Of a DNA stretch of 64,000 nt, positions 22,968-32,900 are shown in pieces. The stretch comes from Pohlia nutans (taxonomy: Eukaryota > Streptophyta > Bryopsida > Bryales > Mniaceae): the NCBI GenBank assembly GCA_022496805.1, contig CM040085.1, positions 32,331,811 through 32,395,810 on the forward strand, given 5' to 3'. The position numbers were made by a program, and so were the translations under genes. The stretch's first letter is position 1. Every line of letters begins with the position of its first letter. Below the pieces are notes generated by a model, which saw nothing but the letters and a program-made list of their open reading frames with translations, was not told the origin of the DNA and ran no database searches.

Positions 22968-23190
22968 CCCTAAATGACCAAGGATTCATGGTTTTAAAAT
23001 GACGAAATCAATCGATCATATTGTGAAAAATGTAATTAAGATGTGACCAAATTTGATATCACCAAAATCAATGAAGAACATTGCATGTGTTGGTCAAAAT
23101 CAAATGAATTGAAACAAGCCAGGAAGACCACATAAGACCTACTTTAAAAACCATAAGGCCCAATTCATACTTCTTGATCCTAAGTTAGGG
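22968..23190. mobile_element. Eroded TTAA-type MITE relic
   Basis: The body matches M9 (51626-51863) in inverted orientation: CCATGGTTTTAAAATGAC-like start, CAATCGATCATATTGTG, GAACATTGCATGTGTTGG and the ACCTACTTTAAAAACC region. The ends are degenerate (AACCCTAAATGACCAAG at the left, CTTGATCCTAAGTTAGGG at the right) and the TTAA sites are gone. Confidence 0.5.
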
Positions 23191-24050
23191 AGAATTCTAT
23201 AGCACTCAAGGTGTAATTTTTGATAGCAAGGTTTTCATGTCCGACACTTTTTTTCCAACTTGATGTCATATTAGATGTGTGACACTGGTTGTCTATTGAT
23301 TAAACAAGTGGTAGACAACTTGGATTTTCTTGGCAAGTGAAAGCCAACTTTTCATAGCAAAAGTGCACATTGTTCTGTGGAATGAATTTAAATTTGTTTC
23401 GAGTGATATTGATTTTCACATATGTCTCAAATATTGTACAAAGTGCATCAATGCAACAATTATTCAATTTGCACATTTGCATCTTATGGATTATCTATGA
23501 TTGTTAGAGAAACACTATGTTTTTTAACAAACAAACAATTATTTTATTTATTTTTATCCTTATCGTTATCTTTTCTTTTATCTTTTCTTTCTTGTCTTCC
23601 TTTTTGTCTTCCTTTTTGTCTTCTTCTTTTTCTTCTATTTTCCTTGATTCGTTTCTTTCCCTTCTTTTTTCTTCATGTGGCAGCTGCGGATCCTACACCC
23701 GTACCAAAGGTTAATTTGTTTTTAAATTTAAAAAATATAAAACAGATTTTTTATTTTTTATTCTTTTTGTTTTTGTTTTTGGTTTTCTTCTTCTGTTCAG
23801 GGTTCAGGGTTGCTGCTGAAACCCTAATGGCGGCAGAGGGGAGGAAAAAAAAAACTCTTTGTTTTCTTTTTTTCGGTTTTCATCTTCTGTTCAGGGTTCA
23901 GGGCGGCTAAAACCCTGACGGCGGCGGAAGGAAAAAAAAAAAAAAAAAAACTTTTTGCTTTTTTTTTTTTTTTTTCCGGATTTTCCGGCTTTTGCGGCTG
24001 AAGGGTCTACGCGCGCGGACCCTATGTGACTCTCTCCTCCCTCTCTTTCT
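23191..24050. other. Non-coding T-rich stretch upstream of the FCP1-like gene
   Basis: The Phe/Leu/Ser-rich frame at 23422-23910 is an artefact of pyrimidine-rich DNA. A block of about 50 bp, GTTCAGGGTTCAGGG...AAACCCTAATGGCGGC followed by an A tract, occurs twice (23789-23855 and 23886-23945). The first copy contains AAACCCTAA, identical to the plant telo-box. Confidence 0.5.
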
Positions 24051-24067
24051 CCTCTCCCTCTCACTCT

Positions 24068-24082
24068 CCCATATATATATAG
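24068..24082 (+). promoter_or_regulatory. TATA-like box in a CT-rich promoter
   Basis: CATATATATATAGG follows 70 bp of CT-rich sequence and precedes the first in-frame ATG (24303) of the FCP1-like gene by about 220 bp. Position and composition fit a plant core promoter; there is no direct evidence of use. Confidence 0.4.
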
Positions 24083-24302
24083 GAGGACGAAGAGGGAGAG
24101 AGAGAGTGATCCGGATCCCTTTCGTGCGGGTGTGGGATCGTGATCCCTTTGCGTCCGCCGCACGCCGTTAGACGACTCAGCCGGGGATGATTTAAATTTT
24201 CATACGTTTGTGCGTCCTCCTCCTCTGCCGGCTGCACGCGAAGTAGGCGAAGTCCCGGGCGTGGTCAATGGGCCCAGATATAGCTTTGAACTGCAGAATA
24301 TC

Positions 24303-26262
24303 ATGACTAGCGTACAGATAGAGAGGCCCCCCCGCAACACCGCGTCCCCATTTCCCCGACTCCCGAGAGCGGGACACGCACATGACGCGCAGGAGTCCTC
24401 TGGACCAGAAGTGGAGAACTTCGACAACATTTTGTCCGATACATCTCCGGCACGCGTCTCTCCACCGGGCCGACGTGGGGAGCCCTTCCCATCCCAAAGC
24501 GTCCCGCCAAGTCAATCTGGGCGACTTAGGGAGACGTCCCCGGTGCCGTTGAGCTCTGACACACCGTTTGGCCGTCATAGGGAGCTCTCCTCATCGGTGG
24601 AGTACACTCCCGCCCTGCCGGGACTTGGTAGAGAGCACTCCCCAATGCCAGTGAGTCAGAGAAATCTCAATTTACGTCTGGCTGGAATCCAGCTCTGCAG
24701 TGATCCTGGAGAGGCCTCCCTGGCTCCGCAAGCCTCCGTGTCTACGGATCTCCACAGCGGAGTCGACGAAACCCGTGGCAGGGAGGCCTCTCTATCGCAG
24801 AGGGGTTTGGGGAAGGGTTCGTAGAAGAGGAAGGCAAAAGACCGCCAGCAGGTAGAACCGGACAACTATAGGACGGATGGGGATGACGGAGGTGTGAGTC
24901 ACATCCGGAGGTACAGTCGGGAAACCCGTCCCGTGGTTTTCCCCGACATGACCCCGTCGGGCCGAGGTGCAGGTGCTGCAGCGAATGTCAGGGGTGGCAA
25001 GGCCGGGCGTCGCGGACGAGGTGGCGAGGCCTCTGCCAACACGGGGGGAGCTCGCGTTCTCAGTTCCGAGTGCCCAGTGATCTTGTTGGCTCTCCCGGGA
25101 GTGCCGGCCGAGGTTCTGCATGTGGCCGTGCTGCCCCGTCAGTACACCCTTGGGATCAGGTGCCCCGAACGTTGCGGGTTTTGAATCCACAGACGCCGGT
25201 GGGTCATAAAAATCGGCGAGGCGTGCCCGGTCCAAGGCTGGCAAATCCAAGGAGTCTAGCAAGCGAGCGGACCGTGTCAGTGGATCGAACATAGACATTG
25301 TTGACTTTGGCGCGGAGGGCATGATGGTGAGCATGTCGGAGGGGCCGGACACTCATATGTCTCAAGGTAGATAGGGAGGCCTCCCCTTGTAGAATATTGG
25401 CCCGTATGTGTTGTCTGTCGTGATAACTGTGATGGACCGTTTTGTGTAATGAACGTCCTGTCATTTGGACTATCGAATATGACTTATGTTTTCACCACGT
25501 TTGCCCTCCCGATGTGTATCGTGCATGTTTAGGTCATTCATTTCATGAGTGTTGTGTTCTCTTTAGATGGGGAGATCTCTCCATTGGTACTCTAGTATTC
25601 CATGACAAGACAATGCGTTCCAAGCGTGGCCTTTGGTTCTGACAGCCCGTCGTTTGTATCTTGCACAGACCGGACGACATTGCCGTCTCCGCTCCACATG
25701 ACAGACTTTCCGTCGGTGGATTCGCTCTCGCAACCTTTGTCCCCACAACCGAAAATATTTCTCATGTTGGACGTGAACGGACTGCTGTGTGACACCGACT
25801 CCGGGGCCGGTGGCAAAATTCGGTGGAGGGAGAACTTGAACAGTTTCCTGCAGTTTTGCTTTGCGCGGTTCGATGTCGTTTTCTGGTCCGCATGTGGGGA
25901 AAAAAATTGGACCGATATAAGAAAGAACTTCAGACACTCACTCAAGTCATTATAAGGTCGGACCGGCTATTTGGCCAAGACCTTTGTGAGTGTTCCCAGC
26001 ATCGGGATCCCTTGACGAGAAGCCCATTTTCTTAAAGCCCCTCTCCAAATTCTTCGCACAATGCCTCGATGCTAACACGTCGAACATAGTCCTCATCGAC
26101 GACTCGCCCGACAAGAGTTGCATGAACGATCTCCGCAATGCAATCCACCCGTTTACGTACCGTTCGATTGATCCGAAAGCACCTCCTGGGCTCGTGGCAA
26201 TGAGGAGGTGGCTAGTCAATCTGCGTGCGTGGACATGCGACGTTCAGGAGTTCGTTGAGTAG
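24303..26262 (+). pseudogene. FCP1-like (HAD/NIF phosphatase-type) gene, probably decayed
   Basis: The HAD-type core is clear: IFLMLDVNGLLCDTDS (25749-25800), RFDVVFWSACGEKNW (25866-25911) and, in another frame, KPIFLKPLSKFF and NIVLIDDSPDKSCM (26021-26115). FCP1/NIF domains dephosphorylate proteins; the second Asp of the DxD nucleophile motif is Asn here (DVN), as in plant members of uncertain activity. An intron at 25367-25668 keeps phase. The N-terminal region (from ATG 24303) is hydrophilic, with four 17-residue repeats of the form GRxRExSPxPxS and then TAG at 24822-24824, after which the same frame continues with basic residues (KRKAKDRQQ, GGKAGRRGRGGE). Two one-base frame changes lie at about 25940-26010. 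Either the gene is broken or it has introns I cannot place; I lean to broken. Confidence 0.6.
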
Positions 26263-26846
26263 AACAGACCCACTTGGTCTACTCCACCTGTTACAGCTGA
26301 TCGTGTGAGACTCCTCTTAGACGGCTCTAAGGCGCCGCAACAAACGGCCGCAGTGACGACCTCGTAGTGTAGGAAAGTGACCTTCCCATCCCGAAGTTTG
26401 CATGAACGATGTGGGCCCTGTCGCCCTGAACTTTGCAATGCATTGTAATGACCCTGGCCGGAATTTTGTACTCTCATCAATGTAAATATACAGTCCTCTT
26501 GTTATTGGGATGTAATCCACACCGTACATGAAATTGTTACGACCAAGGGAATCAGAAATAGGGATTTTCTTTGCATTGGACATTTGCGTCTTGTTCAATA
26601 CTCAGTCGTTCTACCTTCCTACCAACGTTGGGAGGCCTTCCTTTCCACAGACCTTGGATAGGGAGGGCTCCCTACCATCAAAATGTCTAGTCTGTGGCAA
26701 TCAGACCCCCCCCCCCCCCCCCCCACAGGCTGATTCATGAATACAGTGGGGAGATCTCCCCAACCAACATTGCGCCTCTGTCCATATTCAATTGAATAGC
26801 ACGTTTCCGTTGTGTGCAAGTAGTTGTCTTCTAGGGAGGCCTCCCC
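24477..26846. repeat. Cluster of short GGGAG-NN-CTCCC palindromes
   Basis: Imperfect palindromes of 11-15 bp lie at 24477, 24529, 24580, 24631, 24708, 24781, 25023, 25373, 25569, 26630, 26661, 26748 and 26834 (for example TAGGGAGGCCTCCCC, GGGGAGATCTCCCC, AGGGAGACGTCCCC). The first four are in 51-bp register and encode R/G-E-x-S/F-P in the FCP1-like frame; those from 25373 on lie in non-coding DNA. Similar but isolated sequences occur near 34333 and 42405. Confidence 0.75.
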
Positions 26847-27171
26847 ATATCCAGTTGCTCTAGCCACCTCTCCATCACTATTATCCCGTCCAAAATTGAC
26901 TGCATATACTAATTCCGGATTGAAAATAGTGCAAAATTATCGAAATGTGTGTTCCAACTCCGAAAAGACCAAGAATAATAAACAAGCATGGCAAAATTAT
27001 ATATCACCAAAATCCGTGATGAATATTGGTCACAAAACAAGTGAGTTGGCTTACCTTGGTGAAGGCACCTCTTCATTCATGCCAACCTAATGGTTAGAAT
27101 TATTCTTCCTCTATTTCAGAAGCTTCTGTCATGAGAGAGTAACTTTGGGCATTTCAGAGGAAACTCTGTTC
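26263..27171. other. Non-coding DNA after the FCP1-like gene
   Basis: No gene. It contains four of the GGGAG-NN-CTCCC palindromes and a run of about 18 C at 26706-26724. Homology to gene X copy 1 begins at about 27172. Confidence 0.55.
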
Positions 27172-27235
27172 AAAAATTCTTTACAAAACTTATTTACTGG
27201 TGACAAGGAAGAAGTAAGGAAGAACACAATCTCAC

Positions 27236-27645
27236 CTTCAGCGATGTCCTTGATCGATTCCCCCATTTCCACTCCACCATTCGGAACGCCGCTGTTTGAT
27301 GGTAAATCGCCGGGATGGCCTGTCCCTGCAAGCAAACAATGAATGCGCTGCTTCATGGTGAGCCTGGAGATCCACTCTAGTCAAAATTAATTTGGCTGGC
27401 ATGGGAGATAAACTATAGATGAATTCTTATTATAGTAGACGCAATTGCGAAACTGATGCGACAAGCTTACCCTCAGCAAGGGCATGATCATTGCCGCCCC
27501 TGTTCTCCACATCAGTTCCATGGTCGGCGTTGGCCCTCATGAGCCAGACACAGGAGACACCGAGTACATACAGGAGGAATGCAACAATGAGACCCTCGCC
27601 AACACCGATCACCAGCTGTAAGCTCCAGGTAGGGGCAGTTGCCAT
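27236..27645 (-). pseudogene. Gene X, copy 2: truncated and split from its upstream region
   Basis: Exon 1 (27645-27471) and exon 2 (27325-27236) match copy 1 with few changes and intact splice signals, and the first helix is kept (VIGVGEGLIVAFLLYVLGV). The last exon with the second helix is missing, because homology ends near 27172. The 5' flank lies at 40966-41458, separated by the 13.27-kb retrotransposon that inserted about 40 bp upstream of the ATG. Confidence 0.75.
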
Positions 27646-27693
27646 CGCTCCAAAATCTACCACAAAGCAGCTCGATCGGGATCTGCACGATTA

Positions 27694-28199
27694 TGATGAT
27701 AATGATAATGATAATGATAATGATAGAAACACCGACCCTGAAGAAGGGCCGGCGTGAATAAAGTGTCCGTTCGTAATGTCAATGACCCGATGCCCACCGG
27801 ACAAAGGGACATTGGAACAATACTACTCTCCACTTTCGAGGATGGACACTATAGCAACCAAAACAAAGTAACAGCAACAGTAACAAAGGAAAAAAGTGCA
27901 ATAATGATGGTTAAGTGCTGGTTTGTATAAAGGTATGTTTAGGGTTAAGTTTTATTACCAAGTCATGAGTTCTTTGGTTGGTTGGTGAAGGGCGTTTTAT
28001 CACAGTTATGTGGTCCGGGTTCGAAACCCATTGGGCTCGTTGAGCAGTGGTGTGATACACATGGCTTGGTGCTGCTAGTGAGTTATCCTGGTAGGAAAGT
28101 TTGTACCAACCAACCGGTCCTTCCTATCCCCCGAGACAAGTTGAGCTAGTTGTTTGAAAAGAGTGGCAAGCAGTGGTTTTCACCACTACCCTTCTTCTT
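27694..28199 (-). other. LINE 3' UTR with terminal hairpin and TATCAT tail
   Basis: The sense-strand end is a microsatellite of TATCAT units (27694-27725), not poly(A). Just before it, 27732-27752 folds into a stem (CCGACCCT / AGGGCCGG) with a 5-base loop; stem-loops followed by short repeats are the RT recognition signal in several LINE clades. On the opposite strand 28019-28029 reads GGTTCGAAACC, a perfect tRNA B-box, with no convincing A-box. Confidence 0.6.
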
Positions 28200-29921
28200 T
28201 TAATTTACTACATCTGTTGGTATTGTTTGATTATTCTCTATACGTCTTTTATGTAAATGGATAGATCCGGCATACTGTATGGCAATGGTATTTATTACTT
28301 TGAATGTGTGTTTTATGGAGGTTTCGCAAATGTTGAGTTTTTTTTTTAGTTGTTTCATTGAGGGGACGTGTGTGGTTCCTCTGGCTCCAGCTGTAATGAC
28401 TATAATAGGATCTACTTTCCAGCCTTGTTGTATGATGTTATTAATTAGAGGTTGATATTTTAAAAAAATTCTGCCAATTGTTTCTGGTGAAAATCTGTCG
28501 TTTGTGTATGTGAATTCTATGAATTGTATGGTCAAGTTATCATCGGGGTTTAGAGGAGGTGGACTTTGGTATAGGAGGCCTTTAATGCATAGTATATCTG
28601 GTTTGAATCTGGCATTACATTGACATCTTTGTTGATTACAAGTACATGGTAATAACCATGGAGGAACTGTGTTTTCTTGTGGATTATTGTTGAAAGTGCC
28701 TGCATTCATGAGGGTGTAGCATCTTGATTTATTTGGGGATAGTATTAATTTTCTTAATTCCCATACCGCTTTGTTGTGTCTTTTGGTTCTTAGTGCGTGT
28801 ATATGGTGTTGTTTGCATAGTAAAAGTACATGTAGCCATGTATCTGCATCTTGTGAGTTACAAATGGGACATGTTTTTGAGGGGAATCTTTGTATGCCAA
28901 AAATTAATTGCTTTCTGGCATTACCCATGTATTGACCGGTTCTAAATTTTAGTATGCTTGTTTTTTGTGAGTCTGTTATTTCTGGATTATTCCAAAAGTC
29001 ATTGGACATTTCGTTATCTATAATGGAGCTTGTTGTCCATTTGTTAATATTGGGAAAGTTTTCTGCCAGTATTTCTAGGTTATTTTCACGGTCGTATTTC
29101 TTTATGTATTCTTCCAAACATCTAATTGGACCTTTGTCTGGTCGTTTGTTACGACCGGGCCATGTGTCTTTTTGGAAGTAGTAAGGTGTGGTATGTGCAA
29201 ATTCGTATGGATTTGCTGCAGATTGATAACTTCTTTTCATGGTACCTTCTTTTGCCAGTTGATTTGCGTGTTCATTTCCATTGATTCTAGCGTGTGCTTT
29301 TACTTTATATATTGTGGTGGGTTGTGTTCGCTTTTTTAGCATTTTTAGCATTTCTTCTAATATGGTTTTATCGGCGTGGTTGTTTTGTTGGGTTGGGTGT
29401 TTTAGTTGTGTGTTTAGAACGTGTATACAGTTGAGACAATCAGTAAAAATATGTGCAGGTTCGTTTATGTATTTAGTGGTGATTAGTGAAAGTGTTTCAT
29501 GTATGGCCATTAGTTCTGCTCTGAAGCATGTTTGTAGTCCAGGCAGTCTTTTTGATATTTGTACATCTGGTTTAGATGGGTTGTATATTCCATATCCTGC
29601 TTTTTCTTTTTTCCAGTGGCCATCATCTGCTTCTTTTGGCGGAAAAAAGGAAGCATCTGTGTAGTAGCTATATTCTGGTAGGAATTTTAGTGTTGTGTTT
29701 ATTTCGAAGTTTGGTAGGGGTATTATGTCAATGTTTTGTGGATTATTGTATGGTGGGTATATGAGCTTGTTCCATTTTGTATTTTTGTTAACTTTTATGT
29801 TCGGTGGTGTGGGTGGTGCTGTTTGTGTATGGTATTGCGAAATTTGTAGATTTTCTATTGTTGTGTTTATGGTGTCTATTTGGTTTATTGTGCCAATGTT
29901 GTTGTTTTGATGGTGAATACA
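28200..29921 (-). CDS. RNase H region of the LINE, behind an in-frame TAG
   Basis: This 573-codon stretch is in the same frame as ORF2, directly after its TAG at 29922-29924. It has the RNase H signature on the sense strand: YTDASFF (about 29650), RAELMAIHETL (29505-29522), IFTDCLN and GNEHANQLAKEG. RNase H degrades the RNA strand of the RNA/DNA hybrid made during reverse transcription. The Asp normally found in the GNExAD motif is Asn here (AAT), a possible loss of one of the four metal-binding residues. Downstream is a Cys-rich patch (CNQQRCQCNARF) and a long tail of unknown function. It could be reached by stop readthrough, or the TAG may be a disabling mutation. Confidence 0.75.
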   Translation of the reverse strand, partial: CIHHQNNNIGTINQIDTINTTIENLQISQYHTQTAPPTPPNIKVNKNTKWNKLIYPPYNNPQNIDIIPLPNFEINTTLKFLPEYSYYTDASFFPPKEADDGHWKKEKAGYGIYNPSKPDVQISKRLPGLQTCFRAELMAIHETLSLITTKYINEPAHIFTDCLNCIHVLNTQLKHPTQQNNHADKTILEEMLKMLKKRTQPTTIYKVKAHARINGNEHANQLAKEGTMKRSYQSAANPYEFAHTTPYYFQKDTWPGRNKRPDKGPIRCLEEYIKKYDRENNLEILAENFPNINKWTTSSIIDNEMSNDFWNNPEITDSQKTSILKFRTGQYMGNARKQLIFGIQRFPSKTCPICNSQDADTWLHVLLLCKQHHIHALRTKRHNKAVWELRKLILSPNKSRCYTLMNAGTFNNNPQENTVPPWLLPCTCNQQRCQCNARFKPDILCIKGLLYQSPPPLNPDDNLTIQFIEFTYTNDRFSPETIGRIFLKYQPLINNIIQQGWKVDPIIVITAGARGTTHVPSMKQLKKKLNICETSIKHTFKVINTIAIQYAGSIHLHKRRIENNQTIPTDVVN

Positions 29922-32900
29922 CTATATGTGCATTGCAAGTGGTTCGTTTTGGGTTTTGTTGGGTTCTAGTGGTGTAGTTGGTTCGTCATATGTAATGGTG
30001 TCCGCAGCAAAATGTATAATGGCGTGCATATCCGGGAAGGGGCCGTTGTATGGTGATAGATTTTGGTACCAGTTGGTGTCTGGGATTGTTAAAATGGTGA
30101 TAGTTTCAGGGTCTTGTTTTGCTGCTAGCCTTGCCCAATGTATTGCTTGTTGTGCTGTTTCGGCGTCATTTGGGTGTGCATATCCGATACCTTTCCATTT
30201 GTATTCAAAGGCTGTCCCTAGTGAGCCAAAAATCTTGTCTCTAGCGAATGTTGAGTAGAATTGGGTGGATTTCATGGGACATGTTATTGGTGAGGAGAAG
30301 TATGAGTGTATTATATTAAATGTTGTTATTAGTGTGTCTAGAATGTTAGTTGGAATGGTATGGTGTGGTGTTTTTATTGAACCTTTTTTGTTGTTTTTGT
30401 GTTCGTATCTTTGGTATAACCAAACTACTTCTGTTTCAAATGTTTGTATAACAGGTATTAGTCTGTGGGTGTTGTATTTGTTGTTGTTATATTGTTGCCA
30501 TAACCATTTAATTCTTGTAGTCGGGATGGTGGTGATGTATTTTCCGGTGTCATTGTATATGTGGGTTTTGTCATTTTGTGTTTGAATGGTGCATTTGTTT
30601 GTGTCTATATCTCTTTCTGGGTTACATTCAATTGTGGATGTTTTAACGTAGTGGATTATTGTTGGAGATGGGATGTATTTTGTGTCTCTATTTTGTGCGG
30701 GTGTAAATTGTGTTTTTATTATATTTTGATAATGTATGTTTTGATGTTCTGTGTAGTATTTTGTAAGTAAGTTTAGATTATGATGTATTGTTGTTGGTAG
30801 GTTTAGTGGGAATAGTTCGCGTTGTTGTAACCATTTATTGTATGTTATGTGGTTTGAGTCTATCCATTGGCATAAATATTTGCTGTATTTTTTAGGTATT
30901 TTATATTTGTCTTTTGTTGTAATTGTTTTGTGGTTTAATATTGTGTTAATGGGGAATCTTATGGGGTCATTTTTTATGTTTTGTGGTGGGGCTGGTTGTG
31001 GTTGAGGTGGTTGAGGGAATTGCACGGGGTTTATTGGTGTTCTTGGTATTATTCTGTGGTTATATATTTTATATTTTTCTTTTAGTGTGCGAGGTGGTAA
31101 ATGTATTTGGCATGGATTTGGGCAATCTAGGGTACATTTTGGTTCACAGAAGAGTTGTTCTGCTATGTTTAGTGCGCTTTTGTCTAGTTTAGATGGATTT
31201 TGATAGTATATTTTAAATTCTTCTGGTGACATTAGTTTTGTGCCGTTGGGAAGGGTGATTTGTTTTATATTGTAAATTTTATGTGCCATTAATTTATATA
31301 ATAATTTGATGGAGAGTTTTGGGTCTAAGTGTGGAAGTTCGTTTATGACTGTAGATCGCCATTCTTGTTCTAGTTCGGTTTTGTGGAGTTGGAAGTTTTC
31401 TTCTGTGCTTTTTAGGTGTATACCACCTGCTGTTTTCAGAAGGAATAATGTTCGTGTTATAGGTGATGTAATGCAATCTTGGCGTTTAATTCTTGGGATG
31501 TCTTCGGCACCGCCGGCTTTAGCAAGTATGTGTTGTATTAGTCCTTTATATATTATTCCTAATCTCCCTTTGTCGTTAAGTGCATTTCGAAGTTGTTCAC
31601 CAATGCATCTAAGGTAGGCATTTTTTAGAGAGAAGGCTTCTAATCCAAATAAATCATGAGGTAGTTGTGTTATTATGTTTGCAGTGCTTTTAGGTAGTCC
31701 GCATATTGTTTTTTGGATTGCAATAATTTTCTTATCAAGTTTTTTAATAGTTGGTAGTGAATATGGGACTGCAAAGAAGCTGTAGGCTATGCCTGCTTTG
31801 ATTACTGTGTCCACCATATTGATTCTTTGTTTAATAGTGGCAGGGCATTTTGATAGTTGTTTACATTGGTCTACTATTTTAGTAGTGGTGATATGTGTTT
31901 GGAGTTTCCATTTTAGTGATGGAACTAATTGTATGCCTAAGTAGACATAAGGTTCATTTTGATGAAGTACTGGTAGTTTTTGGTCTCTGTATTTGATTTT
32001 TTGGTTTGTCATGTGGGTTTTAAATTTGTTTGGTTGCATTTTGGTTTTATTCGGGCAACCGGTGACAGCACATTTTGTAACTCCCAAGTCCATGCCTGCC
32101 CATTCACAAAATTTGTCAATTTTATTAATTTGTGTTTGTAGTGATTTTATATTATTTGATATGGCTGCCAAGTCATCTGCGTATGCTGCAGAGCTGATTT
32201 TTATTTTAGATGTACGAAATGTGTATCCGTTTTCCCCTCTTTGTAGCCATCTCAATAGTGGTTCGAGAAAAATTATGAAGAGATATGGGCTAAGTGTGTC
32301 TCCTTGTATGGTACCTCTTTGTATCGGTATTGGTTTTGTTTTGCCAAAGTGTTCACCGGAAAATATGGTGTTAGAATGGGAGTAGATATTTCCAACTAGC
32401 ATAATTGCATCTTCTGGGTATCCAAGGTCTTTCATTATAGCTAAGAGTCTTGCGTGGTCTAATGAGCCAAATGCATTTTTAAAGTCTATAAATAATAGGT
32501 ATATGTCTTGGTTTGTAAATTTTGCGTCTTCTAGTGCTGCTATTAGGAGTTGTAATTGTCTTGCTGTACTTCTTTCTGCTCTGAATCCTTCTTGACTATC
32601 GTGTAGAATTTGGAATTTTTCACCATATGCTGATAATATGTATGTTAGTGTACTAGTGAAGAATTTGTATATTGTATTTGCAAGTGCTATTGGTCTGTGG
32701 TTTGGCAGTTGTGCGGGATTTCCTTTTTTATATAGTAGTATAGTAAGACTTATTTTCCATGAGGTTGGGATTTGTTTTTGTTTGTAGCAATGAGAAAAAA
32801 ATAGAAAGAGTAATTTATGGAAGCTTTCGGGCATGTTTTTTAGTATTGAGTTGGGAATTTTGTCTGGGCCTGGTGTTTTGTTGTTAGATAGGTGTTTTAG

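Noticed and set aside
23422..23910. 162-residue Phe/Leu-rich frame as a membrane protein
   Set aside because: It is pyrimidine-rich low-complexity DNA with no conserved features; the hydrophobicity follows from TTT/CTT codons.
26706..26724. Poly-C tract as a functional element
   Set aside because: A homopolymer run with no context; could also be a sequencing or slippage artefact.
28011..28040. tRNA gene suggested by GGTTCGAAACC on the plus strand
   Set aside because: The B-box is perfect but I find no A-box, acceptor stem or anticodon arm at the right distance; it lies in the LINE 3' UTR.
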